From: Palsa-504 sp963834685
Lineage (GTDB): Bacteria; Actinomycetota; Actinomycetes; Streptosporangiales; Streptosporangiaceae
Reading direction: 5' to 3'
DNA: 64,000 nt
NCBI GenBank assembly: GCA_963834685.1
Contig: CAWICW010000008.1
Span: forward strand, 310,001-374,000
The notes beneath the pieces were generated by a model. That model was not told the origin of the DNA. It did no database searches and saw only the letters and a program-made list of their open reading frames with translations. Shown here piece after piece: positions 17,750 to 26,295 of the stretch; position 1 is the first letter of the stretch, and every line of letters begins with the position of its first letter. The position numbers and the translations under genes are program-made.

Positions 17750-19330
17750 ATGACGGTAACGGCACCGCCGGGGATGGAGTTCATGACCGACGCGGTCGCG
17801 CACTGGGCCGCGGTACAGCCGGACGCGGAGGCCCTGACGTACGGCCAGGTGCGGTGGACGTGGGCGCAGTGGGACGACCGGATCCGGCGGGTGGCCGGCG
17901 GGCTGGCCGCGCTGGGCCTCGGCCGCGGCGACCGGGTGGCGTTCCTGGACAAGAACAACCCGGCGTGCCTGGAGGTGTCGCTGGGCGCCGGACTGCTCGG
18001 CGCGGCCACCGCCGTGATCAACTGGAGGCTGGCGGCCGGCGAGCTGGACTACGTGATCAACGACTCTGGCGCCACCGTGCTGTTCGCCGGGGCCGAGCTG
18101 CTGCCCGCGGTGCAGGCCATCCGGGACCGGCTCCCGCGCGTCACCGAGGTGATCGTGGTGGGCGGGCCGGACGACGCGTACGAGGCGTTCCTGGCCGCGG
18201 CCGGGCCTGCTGACCGCTTGGCCGGCCGCGGGGGCGAGGTGACCGGCGAGGATCTGTGGCTGGTGATGTACAGCTCAGGCACGACCGGACGGCCGAAGGG
18301 CGTGATGCTGTCGCACCGCAACATCGTCGCGCACACCCAGAACGCGGTCCCGATAGCGCCGATGGAGCCGGGTGACCGCAACCTGGTCGCGATGCCGCTG
18401 TTCCACGTCGGCGGCACGTGCTACGCGCTGTTCGGCATCTATGCGGGGATGCCGAGCACGTTCACCCGCGAGCCGGACCCGGCGTCGCTGCTGGCGGCGT
18501 TCGCGGCCGGAGCGACCCACGCGTTCCTGGTGCCCGCGGTGGTGGCCGGGCTGCTGGCCGGCGGCGAGCGGGCGATCGCCGCGCTGAGCGGGCTGAAGTA
18601 CCTGATCTACGGGGCCGCGCCGATGCCGCTTCCGGTCCTGCGCCAGGCGCTGGCGGCCTGGCCGCAGCTGAACTTCGTCCAGGTCTACGGCCTGACCGAG
18701 CTGGCCGGGGTGATCAGCGCGTTGCGGGCGCAGGCGCACCGGGACCCCGCGCGGGAGGACCGGCTCACCTCGGCGGGTACCTTGCTGGCCGGCGCGCAGC
18801 TACGGGTGGTCGACCCGGCCACCGGCCGGGATGTCGCCGCCGGCCAGCCCGGCGAGTTCTGGTTCCGTTCAGCGCAGCGGATGATGGGCTACCTGAACAA
18901 GCCGGCCGACACCGCCCAGGCGATCACCGAGGAGGGCTGGCTGCGCAGCGGCGACGTCGGGCACGTCGACGACGGCGGGTTCCTGTTCGTCTCGGACCGG
19001 GTCAAGGACATGATCATCACCGGCGGGGAGAACGTCTACTCCCCCGAGGTCGAGCAGGCCGTGGCCGAGCACCCGGCGGTGGCCGAGGTCGCGGTGATCG
19101 GCATTCCCGACGAGCACTGGGGCGAGGCGGTCAAGGCGATCGTCGCGCTCCGGCCCGGGCAGCAGGCGACCGGGCCGGAGATCATCGAATTCACCCGGCA
19201 GCGCCTCGCGCACTACAAGAGCCCGCGCACCGTCGACATCGTCGACGCGCTGCCGCGCACGCCCAGCGGAAAGGTGCTCAAGCGCGCGCTACGCGCCCCG
19301 TACTGGGCCGGACGCGACCGGCAGATCTGA
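17750..19330 (+). CDS. Acyl-CoA synthetase (AMP-forming)
   Basis: 526-residue ANL-superfamily ligase that activates a carboxylic acid as acyl-AMP and then acyl-CoA. Seen: P-loop YSSGTTGRPKG at 174-184, QVYGLTELAG, WLRSGDVGHVDDGGFLFVSD, the hinge DRVKDMIITGGENVYSPEVE and catalytic Lys508 in PRTPSGKVLKR. The start at ATG 17750 has GGGAGGGAAAG upstream. It lies 127 bases after the PhyH gene, and its 3' end overlaps the convergent MFS gene by 42 bases. Fatty or aromatic acid specificity cannot be read out; a role finishing the acid made by the upstream oxygenases is inference. Confidence 0.92.
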   Translation: MTVTAPPGMEFMTDAVAHWAAVQPDAEALTYGQVRWTWAQWDDRIRRVAGGLAALGLGRGDRVAFLDKNNPACLEVSLGAGLLGAATAVINWRLAAGELDYVINDSGATVLFAGAELLPAVQAIRDRLPRVTEVIVVGGPDDAYEAFLAAAGPADRLAGRGGEVTGEDLWLVMYSSGTTGRPKGVMLSHRNIVAHTQNAVPIAPMEPGDRNLVAMPLFHVGGTCYALFGIYAGMPSTFTREPDPASLLAAFAAGATHAFLVPAVVAGLLAGGERAIAALSGLKYLIYGAAPMPLPVLRQALAAWPQLNFVQVYGLTELAGVISALRAQAHRDPAREDRLTSAGTLLAGAQLRVVDPATGRDVAAGQPGEFWFRSAQRMMGYLNKPADTAQAITEEGWLRSGDVGHVDDGGFLFVSDRVKDMIITGGENVYSPEVEQAVAEHPAVAEVAVIGIPDEHWGEAVKAIVALRPGQQATGPEIIEFTRQRLAHYKSPRTVDIVDALPRTPSGKVLKRALRAPYWAGRDRQI

Positions 19331-20881
19331 CCGTGACGGTGTCCCGCGGAACAGCAGGGCGGCCAGGACGGACCCGGCCGCGAATATTCCGGCGGCCCAC
19401 CAGAACGCGGTGGTGTAGCTGTGCACCTGGGCGAGTTCGGCAAGTGCGGGTGCCGGGTGGCCGCCGGTCATCAGCCCGGGGGTGAGGTGGCTGGCCAGGT
19501 AGCTGGCGGCGGCGCTGGCGGCCACGGTGTTGAGCAGCGACGTACCGATGGAACCGCCGACCTGCTGCCCGGTGTTGACCATGGCCGATGCGGCGCCCGC
19601 GTCGGATGGTGCGACCGCGGCGGTCCCGGTGTTCATCGACGGTGACATCACGAAGCCGAGGCCGGCGGACGCGAGCAGCAGCGGCGGCAGGACGTTCGCC
19701 ACGTAGCTGGAGTGGACGCCGATCCGGGTCAGCCAGGCCAGCCCGGCGGCGGCGGCGAGCATGCCCGGCGCGACGAGCCATCTGGGGCCGATGCGGGGCA
19801 GCAGGACGATGTTGGCCAGGTTGGCGCTGACGATGATCGCCCCGACCATGGGCAGGAAGGCGACGCCGGCCATGACCGGGCTGAAGCCCAGAGTCTCCTG
19901 CAGGTAGTAGGTGAGGAACAAGAAGATGCCGAACATGCCGGCGCCGGTGACGAGGATCGACAGGTAGGCGGCGGCCCGGTTGCGGTCCAGGACGATCCGC
20001 GGCGGCAGCAGCGGCTGCCTGGCCCGCGTCTCGAGGTATCCGAACGCGGTCAGCAACATCGCGCCTGCGGCGAGGAAGCCCCACGTCGCTGGCGCGGCCC
20101 AGCCGTCGCTGGCCGCGTTGGAGAAGCCGTAGACGATGCAGAACATGCCGCCGACCTCGGTCGCCAGGCCGGGCAGGTCCAGCCGCGGCCGCCGGCTGGC
20201 CGGCTGCCGGCGCAGCAGCAGGACGGCGCCCGCGCCCGCGACGGCGGCGAAGACGAGGTTGACGTACAGGCACCAGCGCCAGGTCAGGTACTGGGTCAGC
20301 AGCCCGCCGAGCAGCAGGCCGACCGCGCCGCCGGCACCGGCGATAGCACCGAAGACGCCGAACGCCTTGCCCCGGTCCTTCGTGCCTTCGAACGTGGTGG
20401 TAAGCAGCGACAGCGCGGCCGGGGCGAGCAGTGCGCCGAAGGCGCCCTGGCAGGCGCGGGCCGCGACGAGCATGCCGAAGCTGCCTGCGGCGCCGCCGAC
20501 CGCGGATGCGCCGGCGAAGCCGGCCAGGCCGGCGATGAATGTCGCCTTCCGGCCGATCAGGTCGGTGAGCCTGCCGCCGAGCAGCAGCAGGCTGCCGAAG
20601 GCGAGCGCGTAGGCGGTGACCACCCACTGCCGTTCGACGTCGGAGAAGTGCAGGGCCTGCTGGGCAGAGGGCAGGGCGATGTTCACGATCGTCGCGTCGA
20701 GCACGACCATCAGCTGGGCCAGGGCGACGACGGCCAGGATCAGCCAGCGCCGGGCATCCGCATCGGTCACCGTGGGGGCCGGGACTGGTCGCCGCCCCGG
20801 GCCGGGGGCGGCCTGCCGATTCCGGTTCGTTACGGCAGCGGGTCTGGTCTGGGTGTGCGCAGGAGCGGCGGCGTTGGTCAT
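19289..20881 (-). CDS. MFS drug exporter, DHA2/EmrB-QacA type
   Basis: 530-residue, 14-helix proton-driven exporter. Diagnostic stretches: LMVVLDATIVNIALPSAQ in helix 1 (motif D1), GRLTDLIGRKATF (motif A), LAPAALSLL and FGAIAGAGGAVGLLLGG (motif C). ATG 20881 has AAGGGA eight bases upstream; the longer frame beyond it crosses the operator and is not coding. It is divergent from a TetR gene with a shared operator, the standard arrangement of a drug-inducible pump. The substrate is unknown. The 3' end overlaps the convergent ligase gene. Confidence 0.92.
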   Translation of the reverse strand: MTNAAAPAHTQTRPAAVTNRNRQAAPGPGRRPVPAPTVTDADARRWLILAVVALAQLMVVLDATIVNIALPSAQQALHFSDVERQWVVTAYALAFGSLLLLGGRLTDLIGRKATFIAGLAGFAGASAVGGAAGSFGMLVAARACQGAFGALLAPAALSLLTTTFEGTKDRGKAFGVFGAIAGAGGAVGLLLGGLLTQYLTWRWCLYVNLVFAAVAGAGAVLLLRRQPASRRPRLDLPGLATEVGGMFCIVYGFSNAASDGWAAPATWGFLAAGAMLLTAFGYLETRARQPLLPPRIVLDRNRAAAYLSILVTGAGMFGIFLFLTYYLQETLGFSPVMAGVAFLPMVGAIIVSANLANIVLLPRIGPRWLVAPGMLAAAAGLAWLTRIGVHSSYVANVLPPLLLASAGLGFVMSPSMNTGTAAVAPSDAGAASAMVNTGQQVGGSIGTSLLNTVAASAAASYLASHLTPGLMTGGHPAPALAELAQVHSYTTAFWWAAGIFAAGSVLAALLFRGTPSRSDLPVASGPVRGA

Positions 20882-20935
20882 GGGCTGGATCCCTTCAGGT
20901 CCGCCAGTTTGATACTCCCGCAGCCTAACGCAAAT

Positions 20936-20972
20936 TTGCAGTTGACTGCAAGTCTGCTTTCTGCTGTATACT
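20936..20972 (+). promoter_or_regulatory. TetR operator and promoter between divergent tetR and MFS genes
   Basis: TTGCAGT-TG-ACTGCAA at 20936-20951 is a perfect 16-base dyad. It overlaps a TTGACT -35 element (20942-20947) that pairs with TATACT (20967-20972). The -10 ends six bases before the GTG start of tetR, so the transcript should begin at or next to the start codon (leaderless). Binding here would block tetR and probably the divergent pump. Confidence 0.75.
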
Positions 20973-20978
20973 TGCCGG

Positions 20979-21557
20979 GTGGCAGAAACCGGGCTGAGGG
21001 AGCGCAGCAAGGCACGCCGCCGGGCGGCGATCATCCGCGCGGCCTACGAACTGTTCGCCGAGCGCGGCTACGACGCGACCACGGTTGCCGATATCGCCGA
21101 GGCGGCCGAGGTCTCGCCACGGACCGTCGCGATGTACTTCCCGGCCAAGCAAGACATCGCGCTGTCCCGGTTCAGCGACGGGGTGGCCGGCCTGACCGAC
21201 GCGATACGCGACCGGCGGCCCGGCGAGACGGTTCACGACGTCTTCGGCCGCTGGCTGCTGACCAGCCAGGCCGAACCCGAGGACCGCGAACTCTACCGGC
21301 TCGCCCGCCGCATGTTCGAGGCCAATCCCGACCTCGGGGCGCTGCGCACGGCGCGGATGACGGCCGCGGTGCGGGAAGGCGCGGCCACGATCGCGGCCGA
21401 CACCGGCAGCGCCCCCGACGCCATCGGCCCCCGGCTGGCGGCGGCCGCAGCCGCCGCGATCGCGATGGAGATCGTCGACACCGAGCCGGGCGCGGAACGC
21501 GAGCAGGCGGTCGCCGCGGCCATGCGCTTCCTCGAGGCAGGGACCGCGGCGCTCTGA
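20979..21557 (+). CDS. TetR-family repressor of the adjacent MFS pump
   Basis: 192 residues with the N-terminal TetR helix-turn-helix (KARRRAAIIRAAYELFAERG, YDATTVADIAEAAEVSPRTV, AMYFPAKQDIAL) and an Ala-rich C-terminal ligand domain without recognised relatives. The GTG at 20979 has no Shine-Dalgarno but directly follows a promoter, which supports leaderless translation. Divergence from the exporter and the perfect dyad between them indicate autoregulation plus pump control. The ligand is unknown. Confidence 0.9.
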   Translation: MAETGLRERSKARRRAAIIRAAYELFAERGYDATTVADIAEAAEVSPRTVAMYFPAKQDIALSRFSDGVAGLTDAIRDRRPGETVHDVFGRWLLTSQAEPEDRELYRLARRMFEANPDLGALRTARMTAAVREGAATIAADTGSAPDAIGPRLAAAAAAAIAMEIVDTEPGAEREQAVAAAMRFLEAGTAAL

Positions 21558-21710
21558 CCGGGCTCCTCGCCCACGGCCTGGCTGGTCCCGGCGATCACCG
21601 CGCGACTGATCGCCGCTCGGTTGCACCGGCGCGGCCATTTGCCCCTGGTGGACAGGGGTCGCCCGGGAGACACTTGACGAAAGTGCCGCAGAGGCGGGGA
21701 GGAACGGCCG

Positions 21711-22505
21711 GTGAGACAGGGATGGCGGAACCTGGCGGCGGCCGCTGTGGTCGTGCTGGCCGGATGCGGTGCGGCTCAGCAGCACAGTTCGGCTGGCCCT
21801 GCCGCAACACCGGGTTCGGCAGCGGCTGCGGTCGCGGATGTCAGCGCGGTCCGGGTGCAGCCCACGCTCGGCCTGCTGACCGGGACCTTCTTCAACGGGG
21901 CGGGGTTCGGGCAGGTCAAGCCGAGGAAAGTGTTCAACGGCGGGGATCCCACCGGTCTGGTCACGTCGATCACATGGCACGACTGGGGCCGGGCGCAAGC
22001 GGTCGGAACCGGGCGCAGTGACTACGTCGCGCCGGGCCAGAGCGTCGCCGGGGGGACAATCGAACCAGTCCGGATTGTCGCCTTCGACCTGGGCATCTGC
22101 AACGGCCGGTACATGTACGCGGCCGTGGAGTGGTACTTCCCCCAGCACCGGCAGGCGTTCGACGCCAGCCAGTTCGAGGACATCTGCATCGGCGCCTACT
22201 ACCCGCTGCAGGCCGGCCAGTACCAGGACGGCGCAGCGGGCGCAGGCTACTATTTCCTGACGCTGTCGGGTGCACCCAGATCGCTGAGCGGGTCCATCCG
22301 CCGGGTCACCGCCACGGGGAAGACCGGGCGTCCGCTGTTCTCCTTCCGCGGCCGGGCCAGGATCGACGGGAGCCTGACCCTGGTCAGCAGCGGCCCGTCG
22401 GAGCGGGGCCGGACCCTCAGGGGCAGCTGGCAGACACTGGCCCTGGTCCTCCGCGACTGCGGCTCCTACCTTAAGTCGGCGCCCTCCTGCACCTTCTACT
22501 GGTAG
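21711..22505 (+). CDS. Putative secreted lipoprotein, unknown function
   Basis: 264 residues. The start (MRQGWRNLAAAAVVVLAGC) is a lipoprotein signal with lipobox LAGC and lipidation at Cys19. A Ser/Ala/Pro-rich linker follows, then a globular region with repeated Trp and Tyr (FFNGAGFGQVKP, VTSITWHDWGRAQAVGTG, RTLRGSWQTLALVLRDCG) that resembles actinomycete hypothetical exported proteins. GTG 21711 follows GGGGAGGA. Four later cysteines could form disulfides. No enzymatic motif is seen. Confidence 0.75.
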   Translation: MRQGWRNLAAAAVVVLAGCGAAQQHSSAGPAATPGSAAAAVADVSAVRVQPTLGLLTGTFFNGAGFGQVKPRKVFNGGDPTGLVTSITWHDWGRAQAVGTGRSDYVAPGQSVAGGTIEPVRIVAFDLGICNGRYMYAAVEWYFPQHRQAFDASQFEDICIGAYYPLQAGQYQDGAAGAGYYFLTLSGAPRSLSGSIRRVTATGKTGRPLFSFRGRARIDGSLTLVSSGPSERGRTLRGSWQTLALVLRDCGSYLKSAPSCTFYW

Positions 22506-23038
22506 CAGCGATAACCGGTCCCGGCCCAAGATCTCGGTGTGCACGATGCAGGGTAGTTCCGCGCCGAGCCGCAGCCGCTCCAGGAACAAGACGATCGTCG
22601 CGGCGACGCTGCGGTGAGTCAGGTCGTTCAGCGCGTCGTGACGGCCCTCGGCGATGGTGGTGAATTCGGCCCGCGCGGCGGCGCAGCCCGGGACCCGACA
22701 GCCGAGCGCGATGCGCGGGGCACGCTGTCCTCGTGTCGAGTTCCTGATCCCATGAACCCACCGCGGTGGCGCCCGCTCCCGTGCTGCCACCCGCCACCAC
22801 CGGGCTGCCGTCGCCTACGCCGTCAAGGGCCCCCGGGCAGCCAGGGATCGCAGATGTAGCGATGCGAAGCCGGCACCGGGCACGGCGGAGCGGGCGGCCG
22901 GTTGCCGGTGGCCAGCACGGCCGCGTCCGCGTCGATGCGGCCGTCGGGTAGTTCTGAGTACCGCACGCCGCCAAAATAACATATAATCTCAGTTGGTTTA
23001 ATAGATAATTAGGGAGTCCCCCAGAAGGGACGGCGCAC
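22506..23038. other. 533-base stretch holding only gene scraps and an AT-rich patch
   Basis: Besides the FAD/NAD(P) remnant, minus-strand bases 22520-22680 encode a protein-like frame (EFTTIAEGRHDALNDLTHRS, VAATIVLFLERLRLGAELP) without a start or recognised family. Bases 22973-23020 are unusually AT-rich (AACATATAATCT, TTTAATAGATAATTAGG) and probably carry the promoter of the DUF4395-sulfurtransferase pair. Confidence 0.45.
22745..22975 (-). pseudogene. FAD/NAD(P)-binding oxidoreductase remnant
   Basis: On the minus strand the frames read RIDADAAVLATGNRPPAPP then HRYICDPWLPGALDGV and, after a G-run shift, GDGSPVVAGGSTGAGATAV. This is the middle of the FAD-NAD(P)-binding protein family in which an ATGN motif is followed by a ring of Pro and a second dinucleotide fold. 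It has no start, C-terminus or intact frame. Confidence 0.5.
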
Positions 23039-23488
23039 ATGGAGATCGATCCGCGAGGTCCGCGCGTCGCTGCCCTGATCACGACCGTGGTGCTCGCCGT
23101 GGTCCTGATCACGGGCAGCGCGTGGCTGCTGGCGGCCCAGGCGCTGGTCTTCGCGGCCGGGGCCGTGTTCGGCCTGCGCTACTCGCCCTATGGTTTTCTC
23201 TACCGGCGGCTGGTCCGGCCGCGGCTGGGCCCGCCCTCGGAACTCGAGCCCGAGGCGCCGCCGCGGTTCGCCCAGGGGGTCGGCCTGGTCTTTGCCGTCG
23301 CCGGGGTGGCTGGTTACGCGGCGGGCGTGACCTGGCTCGGCATAGCGGCGACGGCCGCCGCGCTGGTCGCGGCGTTCCTGAACGGAGTCTTCGGGTTCTG
23401 CCTGGGCTGCGAGATGTACCTGCTCATCCGACGTATCTGGCCAGGTCACCAGGCCCTGGTGCCGGCCGGCGCTGACAAGGAGGTCTGA
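23039..23488 (+). CDS. DUF4395 membrane protein
   Basis: 149 residues, four hydrophobic segments. The DUF4395 pattern is clear: DPRGPRVAALIT at the start, FGLRYSPYGFLYRRLVRPRL after helix two, and AAFLNGVFGFCLGCEMYLLI with a Cys-x-x-Cys in the last helix. Members often sit beside sulfurtransferases or thioredoxins in actinobacteria, and here the sulfurtransferase start follows four bases after the stop. A role in transmembrane thiol or persulfide transfer through the CxxC is inference. Confidence 0.88.
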   Translation: MEIDPRGPRVAALITTVVLAVVLITGSAWLLAAQALVFAAGAVFGLRYSPYGFLYRRLVRPRLGPPSELEPEAPPRFAQGVGLVFAVAGVAGYAAGVTWLGIAATAAALVAAFLNGVFGFCLGCEMYLLIRRIWPGHQALVPAGADKEV

Positions 23489-23491
23489 GGC

Positions 23492-24331
23492 ATGAGCCGA
23501 TCTGACGTGCTGGTAGACGCCGACTGGGTGCAGGCGCACGCCGGCGATGAGGGCGTCGTGCTGGTCGAGGTCGACGAGGACACCACCGCCTATGACAAGG
23601 GGCACATCAAGGGCGCGGTCAAGATCGACTGGAAGAAGGACCTGCAGGACCCGGTCCGGCGTGACTTCGTAGACCGGGCCGGATTCGAGGCCCTGCTGTC
23701 GGCCCGCGGCATCTCCAACGACGACACGGTGATCTTGTACGGCGGGAACAACAACTGGTTCGCGGCGTACGCGTACTGGTACTTCAAGCTCTACGGGCAC
23801 CCCCGGGTCAAGCTGCTCGACGGCGGCCGGAAGAAGTGGGAACTCGACTCGCGAGAGCTCGTGACCGACGTTCCGGCCCGGCCGAGCACGGCGTACCGCG
23901 CGCAAGAGCAGGACTCCTCGATCCGGGCGCACCGCGACGAGGTGATCGCCGCGATCGGCCGCCTGAACCTGATCGACGTCCGGTCACCGGACGAGTTCGC
24001 CGGCCGCCTCCTGGCTCCGGCCCACCTGCCCCAGGAGCAGGCGCAGCGCGGCGGGCACATCCCGGGCGCGAAGAACGTGCCGTGGTCGAAGGCGGCCGCC
24101 GAAGACGGGACGTTCAAGCCGGATGAGGCGCTGCGCGTCCTGTACGCCGATGAGGCAGGGCTGGATTTCGGCCGCGATACCATCGCCTACTGCCGGATCG
24201 GCGAGCGTTCCGCGCATACCTGGTTCGTCCTGCACGAGCTGCTCGGCCTGCCTGACGTCAAGAACTACGACGGGTCCTGGACCGAGTACGGCTCACTGGT
24301 GGGCGTCCCGATCGAGGTAGGAGACGAGTAG
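23492..24331 (+). CDS. Sulfurtransferase (two-domain rhodanese)
   Basis: 279-residue tandem rhodanese. The N-terminal domain is inactive and the C-terminal domain carries catalytic Cys234 in YCRIGERSAHTW. Further markers: DTVILYGGNNNWFAAYAYW, LLDGGRKKW, LIDVRSPDEFAGRL and GHIPGAKNVPW. These enzymes move sulfane sulfur from thiosulfate or 3-mercaptopyruvate to thiols or cyanide in the cytoplasm. The CRIGER loop is typical of thiosulfate-type actinobacterial CysA/SseA proteins. Co-transcribed with DUF4395. Confidence 0.93.
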   Translation: MSRSDVLVDADWVQAHAGDEGVVLVEVDEDTTAYDKGHIKGAVKIDWKKDLQDPVRRDFVDRAGFEALLSARGISNDDTVILYGGNNNWFAAYAYWYFKLYGHPRVKLLDGGRKKWELDSRELVTDVPARPSTAYRAQEQDSSIRAHRDEVIAAIGRLNLIDVRSPDEFAGRLLAPAHLPQEQAQRGGHIPGAKNVPWSKAAAEDGTFKPDEALRVLYADEAGLDFGRDTIAYCRIGERSAHTWFVLHELLGLPDVKNYDGSWTEYGSLVGVPIEVGDE

Positions 24332-24343
24332 AGCCGGTCCTGG

Positions 24344-24874
24344 TCAGGCTTGCGGCCCGGTGGCCTGCCCCTGGTCAGCTGAGCCGGCCAGGGCGCGGGT
24401 CACCGGCACGGGGTTCTTGAACAGGTCAAGGACGGGACAGTGCGCGTCCACGGCGGCCGCGAGTTCTTGATAGCGCCCGGGGCTTTCGGGCCCGGTCACG
24501 GTGACCTCGACCCGGATTGCGGAGAAACCCGGCCGCACGGCGTCATCGAAGCCGAAGAATCCGCGGATGTCCAGATCCCCTTCCACCCGGACGCTCAGGG
24601 AGTCGAAGGCGATACCGAGCTGTTCCGCCCAGAGCCGGTAGGTGATGGCCTGGCACGACCCGAGCGAGGCCAGCGCGTACTGCACAGGGTTCGCCGCCAC
24701 GTTGGCACCGCCGAGTGCGGGCGGCTCGTCGACCTTGAACGTGTGTACCCCGGTCCGGATATCGACCTCGGCGACGCCGACCAGCGTTCCCTGCGCGGCG
24801 AAAACAGCCTGGGCCTTCGCCGGGTCCTCGGCGACCGCCTTGCGCGTGTCTGCGATGAGCGTGGTGAGCGACAC
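24344..24874 (-). CDS. OsmC-family peroxidase / thiol-stress protein
   Basis: 176 residues with both redox cysteines of OsmC/Ohr proteins: Cys74 in ALASLGSCQAITYR and Cys146 in DAHCPVLDLF. These proteins reduce organic hydroperoxides or sense persulfide stress. GTG 24874 is preceded by AAGGAGGT, a near-perfect Shine-Dalgarno, and fits the family start (SLTTLIADTRKAV). It converges on the sulfurtransferase 12 bases away and is divergent from an LLM gene over an AT-rich spacer containing GATAA-N12-TTATC. Confidence 0.9.
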   Translation of the reverse strand: MSLTTLIADTRKAVAEDPAKAQAVFAAQGTLVGVAEVDIRTGVHTFKVDEPPALGGANVAANPVQYALASLGSCQAITYRLWAEQLGIAFDSLSVRVEGDLDIRGFFGFDDAVRPGFSAIRVEVTVTGPESPGRYQELAAAVDAHCPVLDLFKNPVPVTRALAGSADQGQATGPQA

Positions 24875-24915
24875 TTCGGACCTCCTTGGGTGAGGACAGG
24901 TTACAAGGCATTCTC

Positions 24916-24937
24916 GATAAATTAGGTCTTTATTATC
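24916..24937. promoter_or_regulatory. AT-rich dyad between osmC-like and LLM genes
   Basis: GATAA-N12-TTATC in the divergent spacer, within an AT-rich patch. It contains GATAAATTAGG, close to GATAATTAGG upstream of the DUF4395 gene. Candidate shared operator. Confidence 0.35.
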
Positions 24938-25055
24938 AAGATTTACGTGCGTCACAAACCGGACCCGCCGACGTAGACCACTATGTCTAGCGAAATACTG
25001 GGCAAAGCGATCCCGTTATACCAGCGGTCCCTGATCGGAAAGGACGTGCTGATCC

Positions 25056-26273
25056 GTGACGAGCGCCCTGGCGGGCCGGCCGGCCCCCTTGCACCTAGCG
25101 GTTGCCCTCGATGGCGCTGGCTGGCATCCCGCCGCGTGGCGGGAGGCCGACGCCCAGCCGCAGCGGCTGTTCACCGCCGGCTACTGGACCGAGCTGGCTC
25201 GCCACGCCGAGCGCGGCCTGCTGGACTTCCTCACCATCGAGGACGGGCTGGATCTGCAGTCCGACGACCGCTTCCGGGCCGACGCGCGCCTGGACCGGGT
25301 CCGGGGCCGTCTGGACGCGGTGCTGATCGCCGCCCGGGCCGCCCCCGCCACCCGGCACATCGGGTTCGTGCCGACCGCGATCACCACCCACACCGAGCCG
25401 TTCCACCTGTCCAAGGCCGTCGCCACCCTGGACTACGTGAGCGGCGGCCGGGCCGGGATCCGGGTTCAGGTCGGCGTCCGCGCCGGACCGGCGGCCCACT
25501 TCGGCCGCCGGGAGATCCCGCCGCTGCAGGCGGACCGCCTCGCGGATCCGGACGTGCAGCGGCTGATCGCCGAGCACTTCGACGAAGCAGCCGACTACGT
25601 GGAGGTGCTGCGCCGGCTCTGGGACAGCTGGGAGGACGACGCGGAAATCCGTGACGTGGCCACCGGGCGCTTCATCGACCGGGACAAGCTGCACTACATC
25701 GACTTCGAAGGCCGCTGGTTCTCGGTGAAGGGGCCGTCGATCACGCCGCGGCCGCCGCAGGGCCAGCCGGTTGTCGCCGCCCTCGGCCACGCCAGCGTGC
25801 CGTACCAGCTGATCGCGCGCTCGGCCGACGTCGGGTTCGTCACCCCGCGCGACGCGGCCCACGCGGCCGAGATCGTGATGCAAATCCGGACCGAGCAGGC
25901 CCGCGCCGGGCGGGCCGCGCAGACCGTGCACGTCTTCGGTGACCTGGTGGTGTTCCTCGACCAGACCGAGACCGCCGCCGTCGCACGCAAGCAGCGTCTC
26001 GACGAGCGCGCCGGGGCCGAGTACCGCAGCGACGCACTTGTCTTCGCCGGGACGGCCGGCGGCCTGGCCGACCTGCTGCAGGACTGGCAGGCCGCCGGGC
26101 TGTCCGGCTTCCGGTTGCGCCCGGGCGCGCTGCCGCACGACCTGACGCACCTCACCGGACGCCTGGTTCCCGAATTGCAGCGCCGTGGTCTGTTCCGTAC
26201 CGCCTATGAGGCGGACACGCTGCGGGGGCTGCTCGGCCTGGGCCGTCCCGCGAACCGATACGCCGCCACCTGA
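25056..26273 (+). CDS. LLM flavin-dependent monooxygenase
   Basis: 405 residues of the bacterial-luciferase fold, NtaA/SnaA-related: LHLAVALDGAGWHPAAWRE at the start, HAERGLLDFLTIEDGL, IGFVPTAITTHTEPFHLSKA, LDYVSGGRAGIRVQVG and the late LVPELQRRGLFRTAYEADTL. The phosphate-binding AGWNxV motif is replaced by AGIRVQV, so flavin or substrate contacts may differ from the paralogues. GTG 25056 lies after GGAAAGGA. First gene of a four-LLM run. Needs FMNH2 from a separate reductase. Substrate unknown. Confidence 0.86.
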   Translation: MTSALAGRPAPLHLAVALDGAGWHPAAWREADAQPQRLFTAGYWTELARHAERGLLDFLTIEDGLDLQSDDRFRADARLDRVRGRLDAVLIAARAAPATRHIGFVPTAITTHTEPFHLSKAVATLDYVSGGRAGIRVQVGVRAGPAAHFGRREIPPLQADRLADPDVQRLIAEHFDEAADYVEVLRRLWDSWEDDAEIRDVATGRFIDRDKLHYIDFEGRWFSVKGPSITPRPPQGQPVVAALGHASVPYQLIARSADVGFVTPRDAAHAAEIVMQIRTEQARAGRAAQTVHVFGDLVVFLDQTETAAVARKQRLDERAGAEYRSDALVFAGTAGGLADLLQDWQAAGLSGFRLRPGALPHDLTHLTGRLVPELQRRGLFRTAYEADTLRGLLGLGRPANRYAAT

Positions 26274-26295
26274 CTCTCTGAGGAGCAGGAAAACC

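Noticed and set aside
15136..18021. Minus-strand open frame of 961 codons
   Set aside because: Antisense shadow of the LLM, PhyH and ligase genes; composition is Arg/Gly/His-rich with no domain.
24983..25055. Short frame MSSEILGKAIPLYQRSLIGK as a leader gene
   Set aside because: It runs on out of frame deep into the LLM gene, with no stop near the LLM start and no clear ribosome binding site.
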